This document shows positions 19,087 through 29,071 of a stretch of DNA of 64,000 nt, one piece after another. Numbering within the stretch: the stretch's first letter is position 1; each line of letters begins with the position of its first letter. The translations under genes and the position numbers were made by a program. The stretch comes from Chloroflexota bacterium (GTDB lineage: Bacteria > Chloroflexota > Dehalococcoidia > Lucifugimonadales > UBA3495): NCBI GenBank assembly GCA_028875055.1, contig JAPPGG010000064.1, positions 37,592-101,591 of the forward strand. Direction: 5' to 3'. Below the pieces are notes generated by a model. That model had not been told where the DNA came from, ran no database searches, and was given only the letters and a program-made list of their open reading frames with translations.

Positions 19087-19497
19087 CTACCGGGCTACCA
19101 CTGTGAACGCGGTTACGCAGGGATTGCACTTTGCCGCGCCGGACGGGGGACGAAACGGGCGTTTCAGATGGAGGTGGCAGCCGTGGAGGTTGCTCCCGGT
19201 GCCGTCATTCATGGTCATGGAGGAGCGGCCGCCGTCCACCGAAGCCGAGGCGCCGCCTGCCCCGCCCGCGTCCCTGAATTCGGGCAGCGCCTGCCGGACC
19301 CGCCGGGACGCCTGCCGACAGCCGCGGCAGACCGCCACGGTCCTTTGGTTCATGCCCAGTCTCTCGGCGGCGGGCGCCCGACCCCGTTCCTCCACTAGGG
19401 CGTCCAGCAGGTCCAATAGGACAACCTCCGATAGGGCAGTGTCCAGCTCAATCTCCGGATGGTGGTTCACCCTCAAGGCGTCGTCATCATCGTTCAA
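19087..19497 (-). CDS. Small HTH-domain protein
   Basis: This frame of up to 136 residues has no ATG; TTG at 19497 or GTG at 19470 would be the start. Residues about 20-75 (LLDLLDALVEERG, then AAERLGMNQRTV, then SRRVRQALPEF) align with the N-terminal domain of the 16977 gene. After that the sequence is low-complexity and ends without a coiled coil, so it may be a truncated relative. The missing ATG and weak ribosome site lower confidence that it is expressed. Inferred role: DNA binding within the element. Confidence 0.45.
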   Translation of the reverse strand: MNDDDDALRVNHHPEIELDTALSEVVLLDLLDALVEERGRAPAAERLGMNQRTVAVCRGCRQASRRVRQALPEFRDAGGAGGASASVDGGRSSMTMNDGTGSNLHGCHLHLKRPFRPPSGAAKCNPCVTAFTVVAR

Positions 19498-19739
19498 GGC
19501 TTCACCATGGGTCTAAACTACAATCTCGGGACTGCGATCCCTGCAGTAAAGTGATTATGGAGGCGCAGTAAATTTCCCGGCGGGAAATCCCGCCACCGCC
19601 GCTCCAAATGCCCCGATCTCCGCAGGAAATCGCCCCCGGGTTGCATTTTACAACCTTTCTATTTCTCCTTTCAGGCTGCGGACTGCGGGAAAGGACCGGA
19701 AGGGAATGCACTTTGACACGTCAGGATCGGCGGAGCGAG

Positions 19740-20080
19740 GCTGTCCGGACCCACCACGGTTCCGGCGACGCAGTGATGCCCGGCCGGGGTCGCCTCGTAG
19801 CGAGAGACTACATCCCCGCCGAACTCACCGTCCTGGGCGCTACCATCTCCGTGTTGGGAGAAACCACCTACGACATCTACCTCGACGACCGCGCCTACTG
19901 GCTAAACGTCCCAGCAGACGTCTGGAACTACCGCCAGGGCGGCTACCAGGCCCTGAAACAAAAAGGTTCTCCCACCGTGAGCAGCGCGTCCTGAACCGCC
20001 GGCTGACGGTGGAGGAAGTGCAGTCGTTTGCGGAGACGGCGAACCGCAATGGGTCGATTTATCGGATGGTGGCCGGCTAA
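19740..20080 (+). pseudogene. Eroded C-terminus of an ISP-type restriction-modification enzyme
   Basis: One frame gives TTYDIYLDDRAYWLNVPADV then WNYRQGGYQALK. A second frame continues HREQRVLNRRLTVEEVQSFA. Joined, this is the hallmark end of ISP/LlaBIII-type specificity domains (PxxVWNYxxGGYQ...YREQxVLxRxLxxEEV). One net frameshift near 19965 separates the two, and the front of the gene is absent. It lies 38 bp before the NTPase gene. Confidence 0.7.
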
Positions 20081-20117
20081 TGATTGCCACTGGTAAAATC
20101 CCCTTGAGGATACCGGA

Positions 20118-23100
20118 ATGAATAGTCAAGATACCTTCCCGAGTTCATCGTCCACCGGCGGGGCGGGAACCGCATTTGAACAGCAGGCAGGAGCCGTGTT
20201 CCTGGTTCTACTGCTTACTCGCGGCTTCCCGGCAGTCTTCAACGACTGTCAGGTGGAAGAAGTAGCTTTTCAGACCCGTCGTTTGGGATGGCAAACCGAC
20301 GACTTACTCGTAACGTGCTCATCGGAACATCGAGGGCAGCGCAAGCTGGCGATACAGGTCAAGCGGACCTTCCACGCCACCGCCAGTTCCGCGGACTGCA
20401 AGGAAACGTTCCGGGGATTCTGGCAAGATTTCAAAAGCGCCAATCGGTTCAACCCAGAATGCGACGCCTTTGTGCTCGTCACCCTCAACGCTACGGCAGC
20501 CCTACAGGATGGATTGGTACGCCTGCTCGATTGCGCAAGAAGCGCGTCGGACGAGGCGGATTTCGCCGACCGGCTGACGAAACGAGGGTTGTATTCCCAA
20601 AAGGTGCGGAGTTGCTATTCGATAATCAAGGACGTAGTGAACGCAACGGAGCCGGAGGCCCTGGACGATGGAGATTTCTGGCGGTTCCTCAAATCCGTCC
20701 ATCTGCTGAGTTGGGATTTGACCACATCAACCTCTCAGCAAGAGGCGATGGCAAAGCAGATGCTGGCCACTGCGTGCTCTTTGGAAAACCGATTAGAGGA
20801 ATCTGACGCCACTTGGTCGAAGCTGATTGAAACTGCGACTGACGGCGCGATGAATGGCCAAACCTTGGCCCGGAATGACTTGCCAGAAAATCTGCTATTG
20901 AAGCACACGGCGCTTGACCCTGGGGAACAGCTACGGCCCTTCCGCGACCACACGCAGTTGGTGCTGGACGGGATCCATTCCTCCATAGGTGGTGCCATAA
21001 CGCTCGCCCGCAATGAAATTCAGCAGACGGTGGTAGAAGTTCTGTCCGAGCGCCGGGTACTGGTATTGACCGGGCCGCCGGGCGGCGGCAAGTCAGCATT
21101 GGCCAAATCCTTGGCGATAGCCTACCGGGCGGACCACGAATGCTTGTCATTCCGCGGCGAGCGGTTCGCTGTAAGCAGCATCGACGATGTCCTCCCTATG
21201 GGGATGACGGGATTGCAGTTGAAAACCCTGTTAGGAGCGCAGGAGCGCGTGTTGATTCACGTGGAAAGCGTCGAGCGCTTGCTGGAGCATACGGTCAGAG
21301 ATGCGTTAGCGGACTTGGTGCGGATAGCCGAAGAGTGTGAAAATGTCCGATTGCTGCTGACCTGCCGGGACTATGCTGCGGTCGCCGCCATAAATTCATT
21401 CTTCGACCGGGGCAACTTACATCCGGCAACGATCTTCGTACCGGCTTTGAACGATTCAGAAATGGATGAGGTCGCGGGGGCATTCCCCGGTCTTGCCGCA
21501 CCCCTTTCCAATCCCCGCTTCAAGGACTTCCTCCGAAATCCATTTCTTCTGGATATGGCCGCGCGAATGGATTGGTCAGGGGAGCGCGATATATCCGCAG
21601 ATGTGACGGCCTTTCGGAGGAGGTGCTGGAGTTCCCTGGTGCGCCGGGATGATGTGACCCAGGGTGGAATGCCGGACCGGAGGGAGCAGGCTCTCATCCA
21701 CCTTGCTGAGCTACGTGCTCGCCAACTGAGTCCCTTCGTCCCCGCCGATGGCATAGACTGTGATGCGGTGAATGCCCTACACCAAGACGGCCTGGTAGCG
21801 AAGGACTCCAACGGTTTCCTTGCGCCAATTCACGATGTCATAGAGGACTGGGCAATCGTACGCTGGACTGAGTTGCTGTTCGCAAAGCATCAATGGCAGA
21901 CGCGCCCGATAGCTGAGGCTGTGGGCGAGCATCCGGCGATGCGTCGCGGCTTTCGTGAATGGCTCAAAGAGTCGTTGGAACTGGATAGCGACAGAGCAGA
22001 TGACTTCGTTTTATCGTGCTACGGCGATGGCGCGATTCCACGCTATTTTCGCGATGACGTCATCGTTTCAATGCTGCGCGGCAACTCGGTCAGGAGTTTC
22101 ATTTATCGGCAGAAAGACCAACTCCTTGCGCAGGACGCCCAGTTGTTGACACAGGTCATACACCTACTGAGAGTTGCCTGCAAAACGGTTCCGCAATGGC
22201 TTGGTCGCAATTACGCTGCACCTTCGGTATGGCTTGAACCTGAAGGCGTGGCATGGCCGGCCGTATTGGAACTGGTGGCAGAAGAGTTCGACACATTGGC
22301 CCCAACTCGTGCCGGATTGCTCATTGGTTTGATGGAGGACTGGGCGCATGGAGCGAGTCTTTCAGCACCGGCGCCGGACGAGGCAATATCAGTCGGCAGG
22401 ATCGCGTTCGGACTGCTTGATCAATGTGAAGGATGGAGGGGAAACGACCAGCGAAAGCGTATTCTCCAAGTCATAGCCAAAGTCCCCCGGTGCGATAGCC
22501 CACGCTTCGTGGAACTGGTCGAAAAGGCTTCCGTTCCCGCTAACCAACGAGGGTCCGTCGAAGGGGAATTAGCCGAGATTTTGCTCGGCGGAATTGATGG
22601 CGCAACAGCCTGTCGTGATTTCCCCGAATTAATGGCCAACTTCTCGCTGTCCTGGTGGTGTCTCTCGGCAGAAAACCCGGAGCGTACCTTTCCGTACTGG
22701 ATGCCGGACAATGACCATGAATTTGGACTGCTCCACGACAACGTCACCGGATTATTTCCTCCCAGTGCCATGCAGGGACCGTTTTTGTGGCTGCTGAAGC
22801 AACACCCTGAGGTCGGTGTCGGTCTAGTGCTGGACCTGGCTAATCATGCTGCTGACTGGTACGGCGCGCGCAGGTTCGGCTCCGGAACCATGGATCCCGC
22901 TTTTCGCATCACTTTCACAGTACCGGGGTACGGCGAAGTCGAACAATGGGCTAACGAACGCCTGTGGCTGGCGTACCGGGGCACGTCGGTTGTCCCATAC
23001 GTAGTTCAGAGTGCGTTGATGGCTTTGGAGTTTTGGCTGCTGGACTTATGCGAGAACGGGGCACCAGTAGAGTCTTGGCTAACTAAGCTGCTCGTTGAGA

Positions 23101-25232
23101 GCAACAACGTCATGACGACGGCGGTAGTAACCAGCGTGTGCAACGCACATCCAGCGGCCTGTGATATGGTGGCTTTAGCTCTGCTGAGTTCTCGTGAGGC
23201 TTTCCGGCTTGACCTTTATCGAATGGTCAAAGAACGTGATGCCGTGATGCTAAATGCCATGTCGAAGAGGCTCCCCGCGGGTAATTTTCATCACGGCGAA
23301 CGTGAACGGGCGGACGGGTTGGAGCACCGGAAGTGCCATCTTGAATCTTTGGCCAGCATATTGCAACTCACAGGTAGAGCAGCAGAAGTGTGGGACATCA
23401 TTGACCGCCACCACGAACGTATCCCGGACGGCGATGCCCGAACCGAAGATGACCAGATGTTCTTATTGGCCCTGCACAGGATGGACGCACGCAAATGGGA
23501 ATTAGGCGAAGAGATATCACTCCCAAACAGATCTCCTGGCGACGACGAAGGCAACACGGAGGTAGCGTTCAGTTTCGGCATTAGGGAAATGGATCCCAAC
23601 TTGCAACACTACCTGGATGAAAGTGCCCAAGAACGCGAACTAGTCGGCGTTTCCCTCGGCCTGTTCGGTTGGGGACTCGCTGAGTGGGAACGGCGCCAAC
23701 ACGATAACGGCGGGATGACATGGCCTACCGCGCTGGCACAAGCCAAAGAACTACAGCACAGCCAACAGCCGGCAACCGATTTTGACGACAACGCCGTGGG
23801 ATATATAGCGGCAATTTGCATCCGAGACCACTGGCACGAGATGACAACGGACGATCAGCTATGGTGTTTGATAACCGTAAACAAGGAAATAGAACGGGAA
23901 TGCGACAGCGCGGAAGATTTGGTCAAAGTATCAAACCACGCGACTCAGGCCGACCGTCCGGCAGCTTTCGTACTTCCGATGGTTCTCACCTTACAACCCG
24001 ACAACGCCCAGGTATTGGCCGATGTAGCGCGCTCAATCACTCACGCATCAGACGAAGTTAAAGCCTGGTGCGCCGAAGGCATACGCCATTACGTGGCGTC
24101 TGACAACCAGGACCTCCTGATGCGATGCGCCGGCGCCTTCGCCATGTCCGGGCGCACTCTTGTCGAAAGGGTGGATACACGGGATAGGGGAATCAGAAAG
24201 AGAATAAAGCGATGGTTAGGACAAGGGTTTTCAACCTCCCAGCCGGGCCAAGTCGCGGATTACAGGTGGCATGGTCATACCATTTCAGCAAAGGTAGTAA
24301 GGGACGCATTCATTAATGGAACGATCGATTCTGAGGCGGAAATCGCCTCGCTGGATTTCGATACGTGGTCGGCCCGGTCTGTGATTGTGCATCTTTCAAC
24401 CATTTTGTCTGGCGCGGCAAATTCAGCACTGGTTAAAGAACTTCATGAGAAGATGGCGAAAGCTGTGTTTGAATCTTGGGAGGCACGCACAAAGGATCAC
24501 AATGTGGAATGGCACTTCGACTCCAACTACGCAATGATGCAACGAATCTCCGAGTTCGCCTTGACCTTACCGCCTGACGAGGCCCTGCGCTGTTGCCAGC
24601 CGTTTCTAGAAGCGGTCGCCGAGTATCCGTCTGAGGTGGATACATTCGTCTTGTCCCTGATTGCACAGGGAGGCATCGCCAACGGCGGCCAATCCTGTTT
24701 TTGGCATGTCTGGAATGCTTTTGCCGACAAAGCAGTCAACGCGCCATGGGCATCTTCTGTTGCCGACGGATACTCCACGGGTACGTCGTTGGTGAACTAC
24801 ACCCTGTTTACCTTGCCTTGGGAAGAAGACACAAAAGATAGGCTCCTATTGGAGGGTCATTGGGATGACGTGAACTTATTCGCATCACGTATGCCGGCTG
24901 CGTCGCCGGTCATGCTGGCATACACTCGATATTTGCACGGTATCGGGCGGAGGTCGTTGCCTGACGCCCTTCCAGTAGTAGCCCATATCCTCCAAGAGGA
25001 CGCGCCGGCAAACTTGCTCAGCGAGGGGAACACTGTATTCTACCTGGAGTCTTTGCTAGGACGGTACGTGCATGGTGAACCCTCGCGCTTGAAATCGGTC
25101 CCAAGGCTGCGTAACGCAGTTCTGTACATATTGGACCAACTGGTCGTAGCCGGTTCTTCCGCCGCCTACATCATGCGGGATGACTTCGTTACCCCGGCGC
25201 CGGCACCCGTTGTGCATCAATCAGCGGGTTGA
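20118..25232 (+). CDS. Nuclease-STAND NTPase (Avs-like anti-phage protein), 1704 aa
   Basis: The N-terminal 250 residues resemble the Cap4/PD-(D/E)XK nucleases found on defence NTPases: TDDLLV near residue 61 and IQVKR near 80 supply acidic and Q-x-K residues. A P-loop follows at about 319-326 (GPPGGGKS), then a hydrophobic strand (RVLIHVESVERL) in the Walker B position and LLLTCRD, the sensor arginine of STAND ATPases. The last 1000 residues are helical repeats, the likely sensor for a phage protein. In the family, binding of a viral protein causes oligomerisation and DNA cleavage. It is monocistronic. Codon use is less GC-rich than the replication genes nearby, consistent with separate acquisition. 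Confidence 0.8.
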   Translation: MNSQDTFPSSSSTGGAGTAFEQQAGAVFLVLLLTRGFPAVFNDCQVEEVAFQTRRLGWQTDDLLVTCSSEHRGQRKLAIQVKRTFHATASSADCKETFRGFWQDFKSANRFNPECDAFVLVTLNATAALQDGLVRLLDCARSASDEADFADRLTKRGLYSQKVRSCYSIIKDVVNATEPEALDDGDFWRFLKSVHLLSWDLTTSTSQQEAMAKQMLATACSLENRLEESDATWSKLIETATDGAMNGQTLARNDLPENLLLKHTALDPGEQLRPFRDHTQLVLDGIHSSIGGAITLARNEIQQTVVEVLSERRVLVLTGPPGGGKSALAKSLAIAYRADHECLSFRGERFAVSSIDDVLPMGMTGLQLKTLLGAQERVLIHVESVERLLEHTVRDALADLVRIAEECENVRLLLTCRDYAAVAAINSFFDRGNLHPATIFVPALNDSEMDEVAGAFPGLAAPLSNPRFKDFLRNPFLLDMAARMDWSGERDISADVTAFRRRCWSSLVRRDDVTQGGMPDRREQALIHLAELRARQLSPFVPADGIDCDAVNALHQDGLVAKDSNGFLAPIHDVIEDWAIVRWTELLFAKHQWQTRPIAEAVGEHPAMRRGFREWLKESLELDSDRADDFVLSCYGDGAIPRYFRDDVIVSMLRGNSVRSFIYRQKDQLLAQDAQLLTQVIHLLRVACKTVPQWLGRNYAAPSVWLEPEGVAWPAVLELVAEEFDTLAPTRAGLLIGLMEDWAHGASLSAPAPDEAISVGRIAFGLLDQCEGWRGNDQRKRILQVIAKVPRCDSPRFVELVEKASVPANQRGSVEGELAEILLGGIDGATACRDFPELMANFSLSWWCLSAENPERTFPYWMPDNDHEFGLLHDNVTGLFPPSAMQGPFLWLLKQHPEVGVGLVLDLANHAADWYGARRFGSGTMDPAFRITFTVPGYGEVEQWANERLWLAYRGTSVVPYVVQSALMALEFWLLDLCENGAPVESWLTKLLVESNNVMTTAVVTSVCNAHPAACDMVALALLSSREAFRLDLYRMVKERDAVMLNAMSKRLPAGNFHHGERERADGLEHRKCHLESLASILQLTGRAAEVWDIIDRHHERIPDGDARTEDDQMFLLALHRMDARKWELGEEISLPNRSPGDDEGNTEVAFSFGIREMDPNLQHYLDESAQERELVGVSLGLFGWGLAEWERRQHDNGGMTWPTALAQAKELQHSQQPATDFDDNAVGYIAAICIRDHWHEMTTDDQLWCLITVNKEIERECDSAEDLVKVSNHATQADRPAAFVLPMVLTLQPDNAQVLADVARSITHASDEVKAWCAEGIRHYVASDNQDLLMRCAGAFAMSGRTLVERVDTRDRGIRKRIKRWLGQGFSTSQPGQVADYRWHGHTISAKVVRDAFINGTIDSEAEIASLDFDTWSARSVIVHLSTILSGAANSALVKELHEKMAKAVFESWEARTKDHNVEWHFDSNYAMMQRISEFALTLPPDEALRCCQPFLEAVAEYPSEVDTFVLSLIAQGGIANGGQSCFWHVWNAFADKAVNAPWASSVADGYSTGTSLVNYTLFTLPWEEDTKDRLLLEGHWDDVNLFASRMPAASPVMLAYTRYLHGIGRRSLPDALPVVAHILQEDAPANLLSEGNTVFYLESLLGRYVHGEPSRLKSVPRLRNAVLYILDQLVVAGSSAAYIMRDDFVTPAPAPVVHQSAG

Positions 25233-25455
25233 GTGTCAGTGTAAATTCAGTGGCGTCTTGGCCACCTGATTCCTCAATCAGTGCGATGGATTCGCTGTAA
25301 TTGAACTCACCTAGTAGTGCGATGACCTGGCCGATACTGCCGCCGCCGCTTTCTGCGTAAGCCCGAAGACATCGTTTTATGGATGCCGTTATACGCCGCT
25401 CTGGCCATCCCGTGCCTAGCGCACGACCCGGCCAATCGTGTAACGTCAGTGACAC
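25189..25455 (-). CDS. Hypothetical protein convergent with the NTPase
   Basis: This 88-residue frame starts at GTG and reads plausibly as protein (RRITASIKRCLRAYAESGG, then FNYSESIALIEESGG), overlapping the NTPase 3' end by 44 bp. There is no good ribosome site, and a stop lies 13 codons upstream. It could be a small gene or a remnant cut by the nearby IS256. No family recognised. Confidence 0.3.
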   Translation of the reverse strand: MSLTLHDWPGRALGTGWPERRITASIKRCLRAYAESGGGSIGQVIALLGEFNYSESIALIEESGGQDATEFTLTLNPLIDAQRVPAPG

Positions 25456-25551
25456 TCGCCCGGTGACGGCGGCGGTGTCCGCCTGTTACGCTGGAGTCAC
25501 GGCTTCTTCACGGGAGCGCAGCTTGGACGCCCCGGCGAGGTATCCTCAAAG

Positions 25552-26889
25552 GGTGTGTAAAAGAACAGACGGTGTACCCTCTCTTTGAACGACACGGGCT
25601 CGAGGCCCAAGGGAGGAGGCACACCGCCTATGAGCAAGGAAACCATCAATGACAGCGCCGAGTCAAGGCCCGATTGGGAGCATTTGGAGGACTGGCTCCG
25701 GGGCCAGGTCCAGGGAATGATACAGGAGTTGCTGGAGCAGGAGGTTACGGAGTTCCTGGGCCGGGCGAAGTCGGCCCGGAGGTCTGAGCCGGAGCAGCGC
25801 ACCGGCTACCGGAACGGGTATGGCAAGCCCAGGAAGGTGACGCTGGCTTCGGGAACGATCAAGGTGAGGCGGCCCCGGGTGCGGGACACCGAGGAGCAGT
25901 TCGAGAGTCGGCTGCTGCCCCTGTTCGTCCACCGGAGCCAAACGGTGGCCGACCTGATACCCCGGCTGTACCTGCACGGGCTGTCGGAGGGAGACTTCGA
26001 CCTGGCGCTGCGGGGCCTGTTGGGAGAGGACGCGGCGGTGTCGGCTGCCACGGTGGCCCGCCTGAAGGACCAGTGGAACGCGGAGCTGGCCCAGTGGCGC
26101 AGCCGTCCCCTGGACGACATGAAGGTGGTCTACCTGTGGGTGGACGGGGTGTACGTGAAGGCTGGGCTGGAGAAGGATAAGGCGGCGGTGCTGGTGGTGC
26201 TGGCGGCGTTGAGCGACGGCAGGAAGGTGGTGGTGAGCGCTGTGCCGGGCCACCGGGAATCGACCCATAGCTGGTCGGAGGTGCTGCGAGACCTGCGGGA
26301 CCGGGGGATGAACTGTCCCCGGCTGGTGGTGGGAGACGGGCACCTGGGCATCTGGGGTGCGCTGCGCAACGTCTACCCGGAGGCGGCGGAGCAGCGCTGC
26401 TGGAACCACAAGATCATGAACGTGCTGGACCGGCTGCCCAAGAAGCGGCAGGGAGAGGCCAAGGTGATGCTGCGGGGCATCTACTTCGCCGAGACCAGGG
26501 CCCGGGCTGACCGGCTCAGGGATGACTTCGCCAAGTGGTGCCGGGGCAACGGCCACGACACCGCCGCCGAGACCCTGGAGCGGGATTGGGAGCGCATGAC
26601 CACCTACTACGACTTCCCCAAGGAGCATTGGGGCCACCTGAGGACCACCAACCCGGTGGAGTCGCCCTTCGCGGCGCTGCGGCTGCGGACCGACGCGGCC
26701 AAGCGCTACAAGCGGGTGGACCGGGCCATGGCGGTGATCTGGAAGATGCTGATGGTGGCTGAGCAACGCTTCAGACGAGTGAAGTGCCCGGAGTTGATGA
26801 CCGATGTCTACCTGGGAACCCGGTACGCGGACGGAATCGCCGTCGCGGAAACTGCGGAGAAGGTCGCCGCCTGATCTTGTTTACACACC
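25552..26889 (+). mobile_element. IS256-family insertion sequence
   Basis: GGTGTGTAAA at 25552-25561 and its reverse complement at 26880-26889 frame the transposase gene, giving an element of 1338 bp, normal for IS256. No 8-9 bp target duplication is visible (left flank ends tcctcaaag, right flank begins tattgacgt), so flanks may have rearranged after insertion. Confidence 0.8.
25630..26874 (+). CDS. IS256-family transposase
   Basis: This 414-residue mutator-type transposase starts at ATG 25630. It shows the zone YRNGYGKPRKVTL, the first catalytic aspartate in VYLWVDGVYV, the second in VVGDGHLG, and the C-terminal TTNPVESPFAALR with the catalytic glutamate. It is full length and uninterrupted, so the element may still be active. 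Upstream frame extension lies in the terminal repeat region and is not used. Confidence 0.93.
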   Translation: MSKETINDSAESRPDWEHLEDWLRGQVQGMIQELLEQEVTEFLGRAKSARRSEPEQRTGYRNGYGKPRKVTLASGTIKVRRPRVRDTEEQFESRLLPLFVHRSQTVADLIPRLYLHGLSEGDFDLALRGLLGEDAAVSAATVARLKDQWNAELAQWRSRPLDDMKVVYLWVDGVYVKAGLEKDKAAVLVVLAALSDGRKVVVSAVPGHRESTHSWSEVLRDLRDRGMNCPRLVVGDGHLGIWGALRNVYPEAAEQRCWNHKIMNVLDRLPKKRQGEAKVMLRGIYFAETRARADRLRDDFAKWCRGNGHDTAAETLERDWERMTTYYDFPKEHWGHLRTTNPVESPFAALRLRTDAAKRYKRVDRAMAVIWKMLMVAEQRFRRVKCPELMTDVYLGTRYADGIAVAETAEKVAA

Positions 26890-27058
26890 TATTGACGTAA
26901 CCTCGCCCCGGCCCGGCTGCCGTTCATCGACGCGGGGGCCAACAGGCCCTGGCCCATACCACGGAACCGGCTCCGACACCATGACTTGGAGGACATCATG
27001 TGCAAGCAATTTCTCCTGGACAACGGAATGTTGGTCCCCAACCTCAGGAGGAATTCAC

Positions 27059-29071
27059 TTGCAAACGAAGCAGCCGGCCACGCCGGCGCCGACCAAGAAA
27101 ATCAACCCGGACCAAACCAATCTCAACGACGCCATCCGCGAATACGTGCGGGTCCACCAGCGTAGTCACGGTCAGAAGGCGACCGCCGAGGCCCTGGGCG
27201 TGTCCCGCCACAGCCTCTGGCGCTACCTGGAACAGGGCCACATCGGGCGCGCCGTGCCCGCCGCCGTCCTGGACTCCTTCGGCGGCAGCGTAAAGGACAT
27301 CGAAGCGGCCACGCTGGAGATCATCATCGACCTGGAGGGGCTGCGTCCCGACCCGGCCCTGCGCCCCCTGCGCCAGAGCCTGGAGGACGCGCTGCTGCTG
27401 CTGTGCGCCGCACCCCTGGCCACCGTGGACGAACTGGCCCGCTTCGGGCGCATTCCGGCAACCACCCTGCGCGAACGGCTGGACAGGCTGGCAGAGCGCG
27501 GCCTGGTGGACACCGTGTCCCACCACCTGGGCGTCCTGGGGTCTCGCCCCCAGCGCCGGTACTTTCCCACGGATAAAGGCGTCACGGCGGCCGGCGCCGC
27601 CACCCAGGGCCGCAAGCACATGCTGACGTCCTACCCGCTGTCGAAGCAGTGGTTCCGGCTGCTGGCGGAGCGTCTGGACGCCGTGGCCGTGCTGTATCGC
27701 GTCGCCGCCATGATCGCCGACGCCGACCCGAAGCAGGCCGAGGTGCGGGTGGACCATCACCGCCATGGCCCCTACGACCTGCTGGCCACGCTGTCTGGGG
27801 GTCTTACCGCCGGCGTCATCCGCCAGGGACCGATGCTGCCCACGTCCAACCTGCGCTACCGGCTACGCAGCATCGAGCATCTGCCCAGCAACCAGAGGCC
27901 CTTTCTCACCCTGGTGCTGACCCACGCCGACCAGGCCACCCGCCGGGCCGTCCGCGCGCTGGGAGACCCCTCGGAGCGCCGCCGGACCTTCGCAGCCACC
28001 GAGGGGGAACTGCTGGCCGGAGACCACACGGACGTGGTCTGGCAGCAGTGCGGCTATGGCCTGGGCCTGAACCCGCCGGTGGAAATCTCCCCTGAAACCA
28101 GCCTGGCGGCCATCCTGTCCTGGGCTGACGGCCTGATGGCATCGTCCCACCGGAATCGGCGCGACAACCCCGGGCCCGACGCCGACGCGCTCTATTCCTC
28201 CAACGTGCAGGCCGCCATGCCGGAACCCGCCGAGCAACTGGCGTCTGCTCTTGCGGTGCATCTGTCTAAGGCGGAGAAGGACGTGCTAGACCTGCTGGCC
28301 GCCTGGCCCCTGTGCAGCCGGGAGCAACTGGCAGGGCTGATGGGCGGCGTGACCCTGCGCCGGGTCAACCAGGCGCTCCGCCCCCTGCGTGAACACCGAC
28401 TGGTACAGGAGGACGATGCTCTACTCATGCTCACCGACCGGGGACTGACGTACCTGGCCCGCCGGGACCGGGCCGCCGTGGGCCTCACCCTGGACCGCTG
28501 GACTGCACAGCCCGCTATTTCCGACCCCAGGGTCTATGCCGGCACCGCCCTGCGTGCCCTGGCCTCCCAGCCACACCACCACAGCGGTGTAACCGACTTC
28601 GCCGCATCCCTGACCGCCGAGGTGTCCCGTTCCGATGACCACGACCTGTTCGACCTGCTGCCCACCCACCGTTCCAGCATCGGCTACCGCTGCAATCGCA
28701 CCAACTACATGATCCATCCCGACGCATCGTTCACCCTGGAGTACAAAGGCAAGTGGCTGCCCTTCCTGCTGGAGTTCGAGCGGAGGGCCACCACGCCCAA
28801 GCGCATCCCCAAGCGGCTGGCGTCCTACCGCCGCTACTTCACCTCCGGCTGGGCGGAGCGGGACCACGGGGGGCGCACGCCCGGAGTGCTGTTCGTGTTC
28901 GAGACACCGGAGAGCGAGGCCGCCTTCCTGGACGTGGCCGACGGGATGGAGGGGCTGGGCGTGATCACCGCCAACGCGGAGGCCTTGGGGGAGCACGGCG
29001 TCCTGGGCGAGGCGTGGATACTGCCGCCGCCGCACTCGCTGGACCGGGCGCCGCTGGCCGGATTGTACTGA
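27059..29071 (+). CDS. Replication-relaxation family protein
   Basis: I choose TTG at 27059, eight bases after AGGAGG; the frame upstream overlaps the IS256 gene. The 670-residue protein has an N-terminal HTH (ATAEALGVSRHSLWRYLEQG) shared with several genes at 16-19 kb. A winged HTH follows (IPATTLRERLDRLAERGLV), then a central domain (YPLSKQWFRLLAERLDAVAV), a second winged HTH (REQLAGLMGGVTLRRV), and a C-terminal nuclease-like segment (FLLEFERRATTPKRIPKRL). Family members are encoded on plasmids and integrative elements and are thought to act in their replication. A paralogue of the central and C-terminal parts is at 35047. Confidence 0.75.
   Translation: MQTKQPATPAPTKKINPDQTNLNDAIREYVRVHQRSHGQKATAEALGVSRHSLWRYLEQGHIGRAVPAAVLDSFGGSVKDIEAATLEIIIDLEGLRPDPALRPLRQSLEDALLLLCAAPLATVDELARFGRIPATTLRERLDRLAERGLVDTVSHHLGVLGSRPQRRYFPTDKGVTAAGAATQGRKHMLTSYPLSKQWFRLLAERLDAVAVLYRVAAMIADADPKQAEVRVDHHRHGPYDLLATLSGGLTAGVIRQGPMLPTSNLRYRLRSIEHLPSNQRPFLTLVLTHADQATRRAVRALGDPSERRRTFAATEGELLAGDHTDVVWQQCGYGLGLNPPVEISPETSLAAILSWADGLMASSHRNRRDNPGPDADALYSSNVQAAMPEPAEQLASALAVHLSKAEKDVLDLLAAWPLCSREQLAGLMGGVTLRRVNQALRPLREHRLVQEDDALLMLTDRGLTYLARRDRAAVGLTLDRWTAQPAISDPRVYAGTALRALASQPHHHSGVTDFAASLTAEVSRSDDHDLFDLLPTHRSSIGYRCNRTNYMIHPDASFTLEYKGKWLPFLLEFERRATTPKRIPKRLASYRRYFTSGWAERDHGGRTPGVLFVFETPESEAAFLDVADGMEGLGVITANAEALGEHGVLGEAWILPPPHSLDRAPLAGLY

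Noticed and set aside
25663..26766. 367-codon frame antisense to the IS256 transposase
   Set aside because: Shadow of a GC-rich gene, with histidine/valine/proline-rich composition and no motifs.
25543..26898. Target-site duplication of IS256
   Set aside because: Flanking 8-9 bp sequences do not match.
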